Part shown: positions 51,201 through 62,860 of the stretch, piece by piece
How positions within the stretch are numbered: position 1 is the stretch's first letter
Layout of the letters: each line of letters begins with the position of its first letter
Source: Vandiemenella viatica
Lineage: Eukaryota; Arthropoda; Insecta; Orthoptera; Morabidae
Reading direction: 5' to 3'
NCBI GenBank assembly: GCA_031002005.1
Contig: CM061921.1
Location: forward strand, 145,919,283 to 145,983,282
DNA: 64,000 nucleotides
Notes under the pieces: generated by a model
Told to the model about the DNA's origin: nothing
Database searches by the model: none
Seen by the model: only the letters and a program-made list of their open reading frames with translations
Position numbers and translations under genes: made by a program

Positions 51201-52790
51201 GAAATTTTAAAGAAATATTTGGCATGAAAATTTGATAAACTCATGTACTAGACCACAAGCAATATTTGTGTAGTCATTTACTGTATGTAATATATATTAT
51301 TTTTTGTTTGTAGTTGTCATTCATAATATAGTAGAGCTATAATGATATTTCATATTTTCTGTGTTACCTGCTTAGTGATGTTCCAGGCAAATATTCCCTG
51401 TGAATGTGATATGGACATAAATCTGCAGCCACAGGCTCTCTGCACAACATCACACTAGGATGATGAATTCTTCAGTGTTTGATCTAGAGCTTACACAGAA
51501 TGCTAATGCCAGAATCTAGCATGATAGGTGCTTTTTAGAATTCTAGTAGCAAATAGTGTTACATCATAATCACTGTCATGTATCCATGACAGATGAAGAT
51601 ATTTAGATGATTGTGGGCAGTCTTCTGGTAAACCACTTCTTTCTGGTAATAAATGATGGTAATAGAAGAGTTCAAATGTTGTTCTAGAGCTGATATTCAC
51701 TCAGAGTCTATTATAGATGCAACTGAGGTCCCATACTGTGGCATCTGAATACATTAATACCATTATTAAAACATTGTCAGTTCAAAATATGCTCTTCTGA
51801 TATAAATAATTAACGATTTCCTGCTGTCCATGCCATGGGCAAACCCATTTAGATTCTTGAAACAGTTAACTAGTTGTGCTAGGCTACTTGATACGTTTAA
51901 TATTCATCTGATGTTTCTGGGGCAATATAGATGCATATTTTTATTTTGGGCTTTACATCTTGTTAATACATTTTTTGGCTGTGAAGGACAATCTAACCTA
52001 AGAAAATGTGGTGAATTTTGCCGTCCATCTGTGAAACCTATAAGATTTGTGCTTGTATGTATTGAGTTATTTTGTTTATTGTAACGTGTGTTTTTGAAGT
52101 GGAAAGTGTAACTATCCCAGCATTCTCCTTGATAATTATAGGGCACTTGAAAGCTATAATCAGGATGGCCGGTATGTTGAGGTTAAATTAAAAGTCACAC
52201 CCATTGCTCCTCTCTGTGTACAGTTTGACTACATTCTAACACACTTGACCAAATTGGTGAGTCAAGTATAGGGATGCACTAAGATATATTTCAGTCAAAT
52301 TAGGCTGAATATTTCTTATATTTACTTTAAATTCTTGTCTCTGACTGGACGCAGTAGTTATTTGCTCCATTTCACTTTCTAGTTAGTTCCAAAAAGATAG
52401 AACAAATTTACGTGATCTTTTTTTTTTTATCACTCTCCTCTGCTTTTTATGCTCCTCATGCTCCTGTGCTTGCTATAGTGATTTGAAAACTCGCTCTCAA
52501 TTCTGCAGGTGGAGGAAGTGGAGAGCATTGTGTCATGGTTTGAAAAGTTTTAGCTGCCAGCAGTTATGCCTCTCTCAAAATCTATCAACTTTTCAGAATA
52601 GTGTTTTAATCCAATTTACCTCTATTAATACATATATATGTTGCCAGCTTATTCAGCTAAAGAGGTGGAAAGGAGTGTAGCTGTATGTCTGACATCTATC
52701 TTCTGCTCAATGAGACATGATAAACTAGTGTATAATATCACAAGCAAATTCAAATGAATTTTATGTATCAACTGCATAAAATGTTCTTGG
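48218..52790. other. Cerk 3' untranslated and/or intergenic DNA
   Basis: Very AT-rich with many AATAAA hexamers. The minus frame 51503-51700 (reads HHLLPERSGLPEDCPQSS) is mildly protein-like but unrecognised. No exon found. Confidence 0.4.
48262..48267 (+). promoter_or_regulatory. Candidate poly(A) signal for Cerk
   Basis: AATAAA 45 nt after the Cerk stop codon. It is the nearest candidate; many other AATAAA hexamers occur further down in this AT-rich DNA, so the true 3' end cannot be fixed from sequence alone. Confidence 0.3.
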
Positions 52791-52794
52791 GCCT

Positions 52795-53025
52795 CTCCCG
52801 GCGAAGCACATTACTTTGTATGGTCTTGGGACCTGATGACAGAGTTGTGATTTACCACTCATTCCAACTCTATCATGGCTAGAACTACAGATTAATGTGG
52901 AATCCAAACCACCAAACATCCTAGTGTAGCCGAACTTTTAAAAATTCTGTACCCAGCTGGATTTGAAACAGGGAATGCAAACTTTGAAAGCTGGAACCTT
53001 AACCAATGAGTTACAAGACCAAATC
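52795..53025 (-). repeat. SINE family B, decayed copy
   Basis: On the minus strand: ctcattggttaaggttcc (box A region), ccctgtttcaaatccagc (box B region), tagtgt, gtttggtggtttggattcc and ccaagaccatacaaag. Same order as 62455-62700. Confidence 0.65.
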
Positions 53026-56000
53026 TATGACATCACTTGTAAGATGTAGTACCATAATATTTATAAGTAATAATTATGCTAATTTTTAGATTTACAGAGG
53101 GTGGAGAGGAACAATTGGTATAAAAATGGGAATTACAGTTATTTATATGTTTGTGTTTTGAAACGGTAATTTTGCCACTGGGGCCTTATTGCAGTTCATA
53201 TACTTAGAATTTTTTGGTGGTGATGGTGGGAGCTGCATTGTATTTAGGATTTGACGGACTGAAATGAAGAATAAGTTGAGAGCTCTCATCAACATTTACT
53301 TTCATGTAATGTACTTAATTGTTGAGTATTCCTTTTTTTTGTATTTGATCCTTCAGGCTTTCATTAAGTATTAAATCTGAATCCATTTGTCAGTGGTATT
53401 TTTTTCCGGAGTGTATTATTTATTCGGTGACAGATAGCTGTTGGGTGATATTCATAACATAACCTTCACACACAAAAGTAGATTTTACATTCATTTATTT
53501 ATGTGACTGCCACTCAACAATTATTATTACTGTAAGAATAAATCATGTGTGTAATATGTGTACTTTTGAGTATTTCATCCGTGTTTTATTCATGATAGTA
53601 AACTGTGCTATGCTAAGTGAGTGCATATGTATATCTATATATATATTGTTCCAAACTTGAATTACTCTCTTATGGGAGTAGGTGGTCTAGGGGCTATTAT
53701 AGACTGAATCATTTGTTCACTCCTTCATATAAAAAATTATTATGAGGAAGACAACAATTTTGCATTTGAACTGAATAAAAAGATGCCATTTAAAATTGAT
53801 CCTTACTAGCCAAATGCCAGTAGTAAAAACTACTGACATTTATTGAGGAATTTGTGCAGTTTAAAAGGTGCTCTTAGTGACAAGAATTCTGCCTGAACTG
53901 GTTTTGATCATAAAATTACACCATCCTGTTCTGATTTGTGTAAGTAAATGTTAACAAATTAATTTGAGACATGTTTGCTTAACAACAACCTCTTGAAAAG
54001 TGGATTATAACCCTTGTGATGTTTGATTCAAAGGTTGGTGTGTGAAAGTAACATTTAAAATATTTTTTTTAACTTCCACAAGAAAATTTTAGAATGCACA
54101 GTGTCTACAGCATACTTATTTTTACAGGAAACAACAAATTTGCATTTTGTTAATTACTGACTGCAGCTTTGATTAACTTTAATTAATTTTCATAAAACAA
54201 TCATAATTCAATTGTTGTAATTCAATAAATTGGAAATATCAATTCTTTTATTAATTAGAAGTAAAAAAAAAAAAAAAAAAAACACACACACAAACACACA
54301 TTTTTGAATCAATATATTAATGAAAGTGGATGAGAGGGATCTGGAGTAAGAGAATAATTTTTTTCCTTATGGTTTGGCACCTGCCAAATCTTTTTATTTT
54401 TGATCTATTGTAATCATTATTTTGCTTTATTTATTTGATTATAAAATGATGTGGATCCAGGATAATACAGTGAATATTATTTTCAGAAATAATGGTTAAA
54501 TATTAATTAAATTTAATTTTTATTTATACTATTGTTTTCATGATAGAAAAATGCTAAATTTTCAGTATTGTTATTGTGTATTTTCCTGAATGAATGTCAT
54601 TATTCTTTTATTTATTCTTGCCTATATTTTTTTGCATTCAAATTTTACAGAGGAAAGTGTATTTGCAAAGAACTTATGTATGTGAGAATATAACTAACTA
54701 TAAGAGCAGTTCCTTTATATTTGTAAGACCATCAATTTAGAATTTTTTTGTATTCAAAATATTTTAACTGTGATGAAAAGCAAAGGTGCTAATTAGCTGT
54801 GTGAGGGGAAAAAACCCAAAAACATAAACAAATTTAAATAAAAGGTGTTTACTTTAATGTTGATTATGTTTTGTTTGTTTGGCATCCTTCCGGAAAATCT
54901 CACTTGTTTCCATTTGTTTTCCTCACACAAAAAGATACTTGTTAAAATAAGGAAACCAAAACCAAACTGTCTGAGTTGTGCTTGTTGATGGAAGCTTCCT
55001 TAATTTAGTAGTAACAGCGAAATTTTTTTAAAAAAATCAAGGAAACTTTAAAAAATGACGATTATTCATTTTTTAAATTAAATATCTATTTGGACAGATA
55101 GTTTTAACAACGAATTACTATCTTTACATATTTTGTTTGTAATACATTTTTAATAATTAATAACTGCAGAGTTACCTCTGACAACAGCACAGATTTCTTC
55201 AAGTGCACCCTTGCAATGATGCCTCAGAATTATTATTATGCTTTTTTTTTTTTTAAAAAAAAGATGTTTTGCTACTTTTTATATTTGCACTGTGATGGTG
55301 CTATATGGCTAATTGCCTATAGCTTCAGTAATTATACGTTTTAATTTTCATGGATAGAAAGCAGTGTCAATGAAGTAACAAGAGAGTAACCATTTAACAT
55401 ATTACCAGACAAGATAGCTGCTGGCATGCCAATGAAGCAAATCGCTTGATGCTGATGCAAGTATGCAGGTTCCCTTTGTTTGTGTCATGTACCATTATAT
55501 ATATGGTGTTAAATTTTTTCAGATTTCTTGTAAGAAAGAGGTTTATTGGACTCTGATGGAATTGAGAGTAAATTTTTTACAGAAATATATGTAACAGTTG
55601 CCTCCTCCCCCCCCCCACCCCCCCCCCAAAAAAAACTCTCAGGTTTTCTGCTCACTAAAAATTATAACATTAGAAGTGTATTACTATTAAATTGCTTTAA
55701 GTATTATCTCATTAAATAAGTGGTTTAGTAGAACTGTAATTCTAATTACTCAGCATACTAAGGGGCGTACTAGAAACTGATTTCTGGTTTTGTCACTATT
55801 GATCTAGTGTTCACTTAGGTTGGTAAGAAAACTAAACTATTTTCTTGTTTTACCATATTGGTTGAACAGGAAACTGTACCACAATACTACATGTATTGGA
55901 ACAATAATAACAGAAGTAAACTGCAAATAAACAAATCTGACTGTCAAATGGCTTTATTGGCCAAATAAAGATAACCACAAAAACAAACAATATTTTGAAT

Positions 56001-58698
56001 GGCCCCTATACTGCAGTGGCCCAGCATTTGTCTGTGTGTCACCTTTAGCCTTTACAGTGATTATTGGAACACTAAAAATTCTGTTCACATTTTGCATTCA
56101 TCTTCCCACCCCCTGCCCCCTTAAACTTCTCAGAATAAGAGACTTCATTCACAAATTGTGTAATGTTATTTCCTTCGCTTTATTAAAAGTAATAAAAGAA
56201 TCATTCCTTATTGCCATGTAATAGTTTCATCAATTGCATTTCCTGAAAGCTGTGACACAAGTTAATACCTCCAGTTTTTTATCAGCATATTTCTTGCAAT
56301 ACAAATTTTTTATCACTATTATTACCTACTATTATCATCTGTCGATATCTTCTGAACATTAAACTAGGACTGGTTGTTTCACTGAAGATGATTAGTTTAT
56401 TAATATCTGTGAATATATTTGTTGAATATTTCATTTGAATATGCCAGTCTATATGCATATAGATATTTTCATATGTTCTCAATTAATTACCCATTCATAT
56501 AAATCAATAACATAAAAATTTGAATATTCTGAATGATGTTACAGACTTTTTCTCGAAGGATCACCCACAACTTCCTAGAATAAAAATATAGACAAAAAAG
56601 CTTACAGTCCAAAATTTTAGCTGTCTCTTATGTATGGTTTCCATTGTTATTGCCTCTACAAAAGAAACACATTTGAAATTGTCTCTTTAAATACAACCAA
56701 CCTCACAAGAATAACATTTTTTAGTTGTGCTGATTATGCATTAATTTTTTTTCCTTTATATTTGATTGAATAATGTAATTTGTATGCTATATGAATGCAT
56801 TTCTTTGCCAAAATTCTTTTGGCCAGAGTCAGATGATTTTATGTTCTGATTTGAGTGCCCCTTTATCTTTTTCTTTCTTTGTTTTCATTGATTCACAAGG
56901 TTAGTGCAAGATATTGTATTAGTATTACAACGAAAATTGTGCATCATCTTATAGTCTGAGTGAAGTATTAGAAGGATGGAAATGAGAAAGCAACTTAGGT
57001 CTTCTAAAATTAGTGTAGAAAAGATAACATGTAATACGTCTGTAGTTTCTAATATATTAGAAAACTGACAGCATTAAACTCAGCAGATTTTTCTTTCTTA
57101 TTTTCTCATTTACCATATTTTATGATGTAATACTTTAGACAGTTCATAATTATTCTTTCAAAATGTGCCATTAACATCATAGTCAGATAAAAATATTTAT
57201 TGGTATTTGAATTTTAATGTTAATGTTTCTTTTTCAAATAAATATTGTTATAATATTATTACTATCTTTAACTAAAAAAAAAGTTATTTACATCACCTGC
57301 CCAATGCTTGCCTCCTTCATACTGCTAATTTTGATACATTATTTCATACAGTCACAAGCCATATAGTTCTTCACAAATGTGGAAGTAGTGTCAAATACAG
57401 ATTTGTAAACTTTTAATTGAATGATACAAACTATAATGGATTAAATGATTGTATTTATTCCTTGGTAGTTTAATATCATTCCCATATGGTCAAAATATTA
57501 TAAACTAAGTTAATGAATTCTAACTTACTTAACCTCCTACTGTTTTAAAGTGTATTTAGCATTAGAAATGAAGCATGTAATTCCAGTGTTTCATTTTTTA
57601 TGTTATTATTAGTATTAATAAAATGAATCCCGAACTGTGGAGAATACTTTTAAAGACAAATAATTGTTCTCAAATAATGTATTGCGAGTGTAGAAAAGTC
57701 AAGGATCATTGTTAAAAGTAACAAATAGGTCAATACATTTTTTTAAACAAAATAAAAAATATGCACTGCAGCTACTAAACAGTACATATGTTGGCATGAA
57801 ATTATATGTGTATATAATATATTTTTGCTAAAATAGAGATAGGTGGTGGTTGTAATAGTTAAAAGAAAAAAAAAGAGTGTTATTTTAAGTATGATGTAAG
57901 AGAGGTATACCAGGATACATGCATTCCATTTGTTGTACCTAAGAGCTAGTAGATTCTTGCAAAAAAAAAAAAAGAATAGAATCAGCCTTACTTTATTGCA
58001 GAACTATGTATTCCTAATATTACCACTCACTAATTTTGTATTTTCCAACATAAACTTTTACGTGGTTGATCCAGCACTCACATGAAGTATTTAGTTTTTT
58101 TTTTTGTGCAGTATTATTTGTAATATATTCTTCCAGCTGTAAATGGTGCTATTATTATGTTTGATTAGACTCTGTTGTAAATAAAGAGTCATTCTATTGT
58201 TAATTAATTGTTTTATAAGAGTTTTTCAAGAAAACTGAATTTCTGAACTAAATGTGTGTATCTTGAATGTATATTCTGTTATGAATAAAGTGCAAACATT
58301 TGTTAATGAGTTATGAATTATTATTTTAATATCATCATAATAATTACACACAACTTTTGGAAATACTTAATCTTATGTGTCACCGTCACTGGGTATCTGC
58401 GGTAAACAGATGCAGTCTGCTCTTGGTGTGTTATATCTTTAAAATGGCTTGTATCTTAATAATTTCAAGGTTGGAGTCTTTGAATAATCAGTAGCACTGT
58501 AGCTATACGTAGTTAGTTTTTTTAATGGGAGAAACTACTGCTCCAAAAATATTACTTCCTGAAAGGTAAAAGATAGAATATGGACAAGATGTGAAAGAGT
58601 AAAAAAACTAAGTTTTTCTGTGTGAAGAATTTCAAAAATGGTGTATTGCACCATTTAGTACAATTTGAAATCTTGCCCAATATTAATTTACATTTCAG
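53026..58698. other. Long AT-rich stretch, no gene seen
   Basis: Nearly 5.7 kb without a convincing exon. Contains simple tracts: A run then CA units at 54263-54298, a C-rich run at 55604-55627, and A runs near 57961. Low-complexity TA-rich words dominate. Confidence 0.45.
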
Positions 58699-58943
58699 CA
58701 GGAACCACTGCACCATTTCCTTGCTTCAGAGCACTCCATTCCATACATGAACTCATATTGCCATGTTTTTTCAACCTTCTTCACAACATGCTAGATACTA
58801 AATCTTTTCTGTATGCATATTCACCAAACAAATTATATACTGAAGATGTCTGTGATATGATGATAAACTGGTACCAGGCCCATCAGCAATATTGGTTTGA
58901 ATACAAGAACTCAACAAGCAGTTCCCCTAGGACACCAGCATAA
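58699..58943 (+). CDS. Orphan terminal exon of an unidentified gene
   Basis: Follows a good acceptor (tttacatttcag) and runs to TAA at 58941-58943. It encodes, after a phase-1 junction, GTTAPFPCFRALHSIHELIL, PCFFNLLHNMLDTKSFLYAY, SPNKLYTEDVCDMMINWYQA and HQQYWFEYKNSTSSSPRTPA. The mixed hydrophobic and aromatic helical pattern and the lack of AT-driven Lys/Asn/Ile runs argue for real coding. I do not recognise the family. Its phase (1) does not match the phase-2 donor of Cerk exon e, so it is not an alternative Cerk end from that exon. Upstream partner exons were not found in this window. A 3' retrocopied fragment is the main alternative. Confidence 0.45.
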
Positions 58944-59469
58944 GTGCTCTTACTATGTATGTTCAGTTTACTATCATTTCATTGCTTTGAAAGTTTAATA
59001 ACTTATCCACTTATTCATAGTGATTTTTTAAGGTACTGCATTTTTTTCAGACAGACCAGATCATGAAACTTAGACACAGTGGAAGTTGAATACTATGATG
59101 TGGGTTGAATGGATCAATGAACAGAAATCTAGAGTTGTGGCATTGACAGAAGAGTAAAACCAATGAGGTTCGGAGCATTGTACCTGTTAAAGAGTTATGA
59201 TGAAACTGAAAACGATGTCAGTATTTGTTCAGATTATTCGTGTGCTTTAATTACATGAGAGAAATGGAAGAAGGGGTTAATTTCGTTTAGGAAATTGATT
59301 CAAAACAGCTAATGTAGAAGTTAATACAAATGAAGCAGCTGTAAGTTATCATTTCAAAGTTGATAACAGGTTTGACATTTGAAGGAATACTATTAATGAC
59401 AGAGGCTAAGTAGTTTGAGTCAAAAAGACTGTTCTTGGAACACTTGCTTGGTAAGAGATTATTTTTCTT

Positions 59470-59695
59470 TTTGCTTATGGCTTTATGCCTTGTCAGTATC
59501 AAGTTCTTTAGAGGAGGGATAGGAATTGAAACAAGAAGGGAATAAATTCCACCATGGACTTTTGCAGGAACTATCCCAGCATTTGCCTGAAATGATTTCA
59601 GAAAACCATAGAAAACAGAAATCCGGAATGCCAAATGGGGACTTGAACCTGCATCTTGCCAAATGTCAGTCTCAGTAGTTGGTAAGGAAGTTCTT
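59470..59695 (-). repeat. SINE family A copy
   Basis: On the minus strand: aagatgcaggttcaagtcc (box B), cggatttctgttttctatgg, caggcaaatgctgggatagt, ccatggtggaatttattccc, then tgacaaggcataaagcc. Confidence 0.78.
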
Positions 59696-59697
59696 CA

Positions 59698-59705
59698 TGG
59701 CACTA
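59698..59705. repeat. Target-site duplication, left copy (TGGCACTA)
   Basis: Exact match to 60122-60129. Confidence 0.9.
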
Positions 59706-60121
59706 CAGGGGCGTAGCTACCATAGGGCTAGGCAGTGCAGTGCACTAGGTCCCTTACACTTAGAGGGATCCCTGAGTGCAGCTGAGGGGCCCCTGGCTCA
59801 TCCCAGAGGGCCCCTGGCTCATCCCAGAGGGCCCCCAAGTGCAGCTCAGAGGGCCCATGCACCTTCCTTCAGGGCAATTGGGGCAATCGGACAACCCCTT
59901 TTTTTTTTTAGCTCTGAGGGCCTTGTGAACCTAGATATGCTACTGCTCAGGGGGCCCCCAAGCACAGCTCAGGGGCTCCCAAGCTCAGCTTAGAGGGCCC
60001 CCAAGCTCTGCTCAGAGGGCCCCTACCAGCATCTTAGCAAAACTGAATCGCCCATCTGGCCTGAGGGCCCAAAATAATGTTATTTTGTACCGGGGCACTT
60101 GTTGACCTACCTATGCCACTG
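59706..60121. mobile_element. Non-autonomous hAT element (416 bp), GC-rich
   Basis: Ends CAGGGGCGTAGCTACC on the left and CAGTGGCATAGGTAGG on the right read inward, with the perfect 8-bp duplication TGGCACTA. The interior repeats the words agagggccc and gctcagaggg many times, including a tandem ctcatcccagagggcccctg (about 59797-59833). No transposase. It sits at the edge of a SINE A copy. Confidence 0.92.
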
Positions 60122-60129
60122 TGGCACTA
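60122..60129. repeat. Target-site duplication, right copy (TGGCACTA)
   Basis: Exact match to 59698-59705. Confidence 0.9.
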
Positions 60130-62009
60130 AGGCTACTATAGGGCGGGATGTGAGTGTAAAGTGACTGATCGTTAGAAGCATGCAGTAAGTGAGTGATGTT
60201 TTTTAGTACTGAGACAAAGAGTTGAAAGAAGTATTACAAAAAAAACATTGTTTGCTTGTTTCTCTATTTCAAAAATAGAATTATCACAATATAGTTTGTT
60301 GCATATCACTGAGTATTTTCTTCTACTGCTTTTACAAACCTACATATTTAGTGAATTATACGTAAGATGTAGGACAAGGCTATGCTGCCCAATTCATTAT
60401 TCAAATATTGGAAAACTGCTTTTACAGAAATGAATCTCCATTTCATTTTGTTTTTAATTTATCGTCTGAAGTTCCACCAAACAGAAAAATAACCATCAAA
60501 ACATGATTATATCATGTAATAAGCTGTAAAATGTGGAAAAAGTGTGTTCCATCATGACAATATTTGATCTACCTTTTAGGCAATCTTTTAATTGTATTAC
60601 ACTTAAAATGGTACCTAAATTTTAATTTTAATGTCAGAAATGTATACTGGAACACTGATCTTGGGGAGTAATTGTAGTATCTTACTTTATCCAAAGGTGA
60701 TCATTAACTGTAATGAGTTTTTACTAAATGCCTATCATAACCATTTAACATTGTGAATAAACCTGAAGCCTTCATGACAATATTACCTTCATTTAAATTT
60801 AATTGCAATGTAGCATAAGCTCTGGTGGCAAATCTCCTACACACCTACTATAGCATTTCATGGATTTTTAATTTAAATTATTTCAGTATTTGAGGTAAAA
60901 TTTTTACTCTATCCAGTGGTAATTCCAGTCCCTGCTCACACCATTATGCCTAGAATCAGGTGTCAGTTTAATATCATAGTCATCTAGTAGCATTATTGCT
61001 ACCTTAATTTCACCAATTAAATAATACCAATCTTGATTGAAACCCTGTTTGGTGTTCACTTACTCCCACCTGGTTGGTGTATATAAATCAATAAAGACAT
61101 AACAACTGCTCTCGTCAGTGGCAGCTTCAGCAGTGTGGCTCCAGTCTAGAATATTCTCCAGGAGAGATAGAGAGAGTGAAAGAAAGAAAGAAAAAGAAGA
61201 AAGTATACAAGATCAAACACTACAGAATTATCCAAATAGTTTAGAGTCATCACTCAGCACATATATTTCACATATTTTTATTTTAACCCAGAACCATTGA
61301 CCAGAATGTAAAAGTTCTTTCCCAGAAAATTCCAAGCCACTTAGGAATATTGCCACGTAAAGTTTCTAAACAGTCTGTAACTCTGCTTTATTATTATCCC
61401 TAATGACACTGTTTTGAATGTTGTGCAGTGTTATCTTTCCGCTCCAAACTGAAGAAATCAGATCCTGTTAGTAGACTACAGTGAGCATTTAAATGCCTTA
61501 CAACAGTGTTACACAGCCTGTGGTTATGGACAGCTTAGTGGTTGGTTAAGATGGTACAAGTGGCCTGCCGGCAGATTATTGAAAATAGTATATTCGTACT
61601 GCATAAGGCTATAAGCAAGTATAAATCGTATGCCCAACATTTTTAAAAGTCACAAATATTTCAATGACCAGGCAAAAAATCTGGTATTTCCAGGATATGA
61701 GGATATCACAGCATTGTTTCTACAATAGTCTATTAATTTCCAGTTGGCATCAAAAAGAGCGCCATTCATTTAAGTATTAAATTATTGATGTTTTCTGATG
61801 GTCTTGTAGTAGGTGTGATGCTCTTCCATCAAAAATTTGGAAGTGGCCAATGACAAACAGTCAGCGACAACCATTTTGGAAAATGAACCCTTGAATTGGT
61901 TTGCACCTGTGGTGCAACATTTATGCAAGTTCTCTTGTTTCCCTGCTTCAGTTTTTTCACTTATTAAGCAAGAATTTACCATCTGCATGATGTATAAAAA
62001 TTTCACCAC
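60130..62009. other. AT-rich DNA, no gene seen
   Basis: Purine-rich GA/GAAA tract at 61161-61205. No recognised exon or element. Confidence 0.45.
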
Positions 62010-62310
62010 ATTTAACAACACCTATCTAATACCCCTGTTGAGTATAAAAACTTCTGTAGCATTACGATTTCTTCCTTTCCATATAATGCTCCTAATTCTT
62101 CTGTCAACCCCCAGTACGCTCTTCATCTGTCTTCTCATGACTTTCAACACAGTTTCTTTGTAATATCAGTTATGATTGTGTCATACAGTAATTTTAAAAA
62201 AGCAAATTTGGCTGACCACCTTTGCATTCCCTCCAATTCCTGTATTTGATACCCAAAATGTAGGTCCCATACTACACCATCACATTCAAACAATGTTCTG
62301 ACCAAGTTTT
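62010..62310 (-). pseudogene. LINE C-terminal fragment
   Basis: The minus strand around 62210-62300 reads, at the DNA level, gggacctacattttgggtat followed by caaatacaggaattggag, which matches gggacccacctttagagtat and caaatacaggagttggagga at 45781-45818. Broken frames continue with a stretch similar to the LINE tail. Strongly decayed. Confidence 0.55.
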
Positions 62311-62454
62311 TGCATCTGAATTCCCTCGTTTCTCATGTACATCCCTCATCATTGTCCTTCAGTTATGTATAAAAAGATTGGAACTGTGTGCCAATGGAAC
62401 AGATAAAAAGTAAACTTGTATGGTCATAATGACCGGGTTACAGGGTTCCTTATT

Positions 62455-62700
62455 GGCTGCGCAGTCCACGCCAGTCGTAACCGCCAAACTAGCTCAGCAG
62501 TCCTACTGGGTGTAGGGAACCTACAGTTTTAACATGGAATCCAAACCACAGAAGCATTCTGGTGTACTTTGCATTACACAGCAAGCACTGCCAGAGGTGA
62601 AGATCAGGTTAAGGGCCTATGAAAATCTCAACCGGGACAGGGATTCAAACCATTCACCTTTCAATTGCCAGTCAGAGGCCTTAACCACTTAGCCTTATGA
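62455..62700 (-). repeat. SINE family B copy
   Basis: On the minus strand: taagtggttaaggcctctga (box A region), atggtttgaatccctgtccc (box B), gcccttaacctgatcttcac, tgcttgctgtgtaatgc, ccagaatgcttctgtggttt and agtaggactgctgagctag. Matches 8744-9035 in order. Confidence 0.85.
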
Positions 62701-62704
62701 CTAG

Positions 62705-62860
62705 CACCAGGAGGAGGGGGAATAAGTGGGGCAAAAGTGCCCCTGGCCTGGGCCCTCTCTGGAGACCTACTAGCCATAGTTCCTAGCTGTATAGAAATAA
62801 AATGCAAGATTTAAAATTTGCATCTATGATTTTGGGGCCCAAGAATGCTGACTGAGCCTT
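62705..62860. mobile_element. Possible hAT-type MITE remnant
   Basis: aggagggggaataagtgggg, then gcaaaagtgcccctggcctg and ggccctctctggagaccta resemble GC-rich arthropod hAT MITEs such as those at 28516 and 59706. No inverted end pair or target duplication was found. Confidence 0.35.

Noticed and set aside
59679..59993. Open frame RGPLAHPRGPLAHPRGPP as a proline-rich protein
   Set aside because: Produced by GGGCCC-rich tandem words inside a hAT MITE; no start context or conservation.
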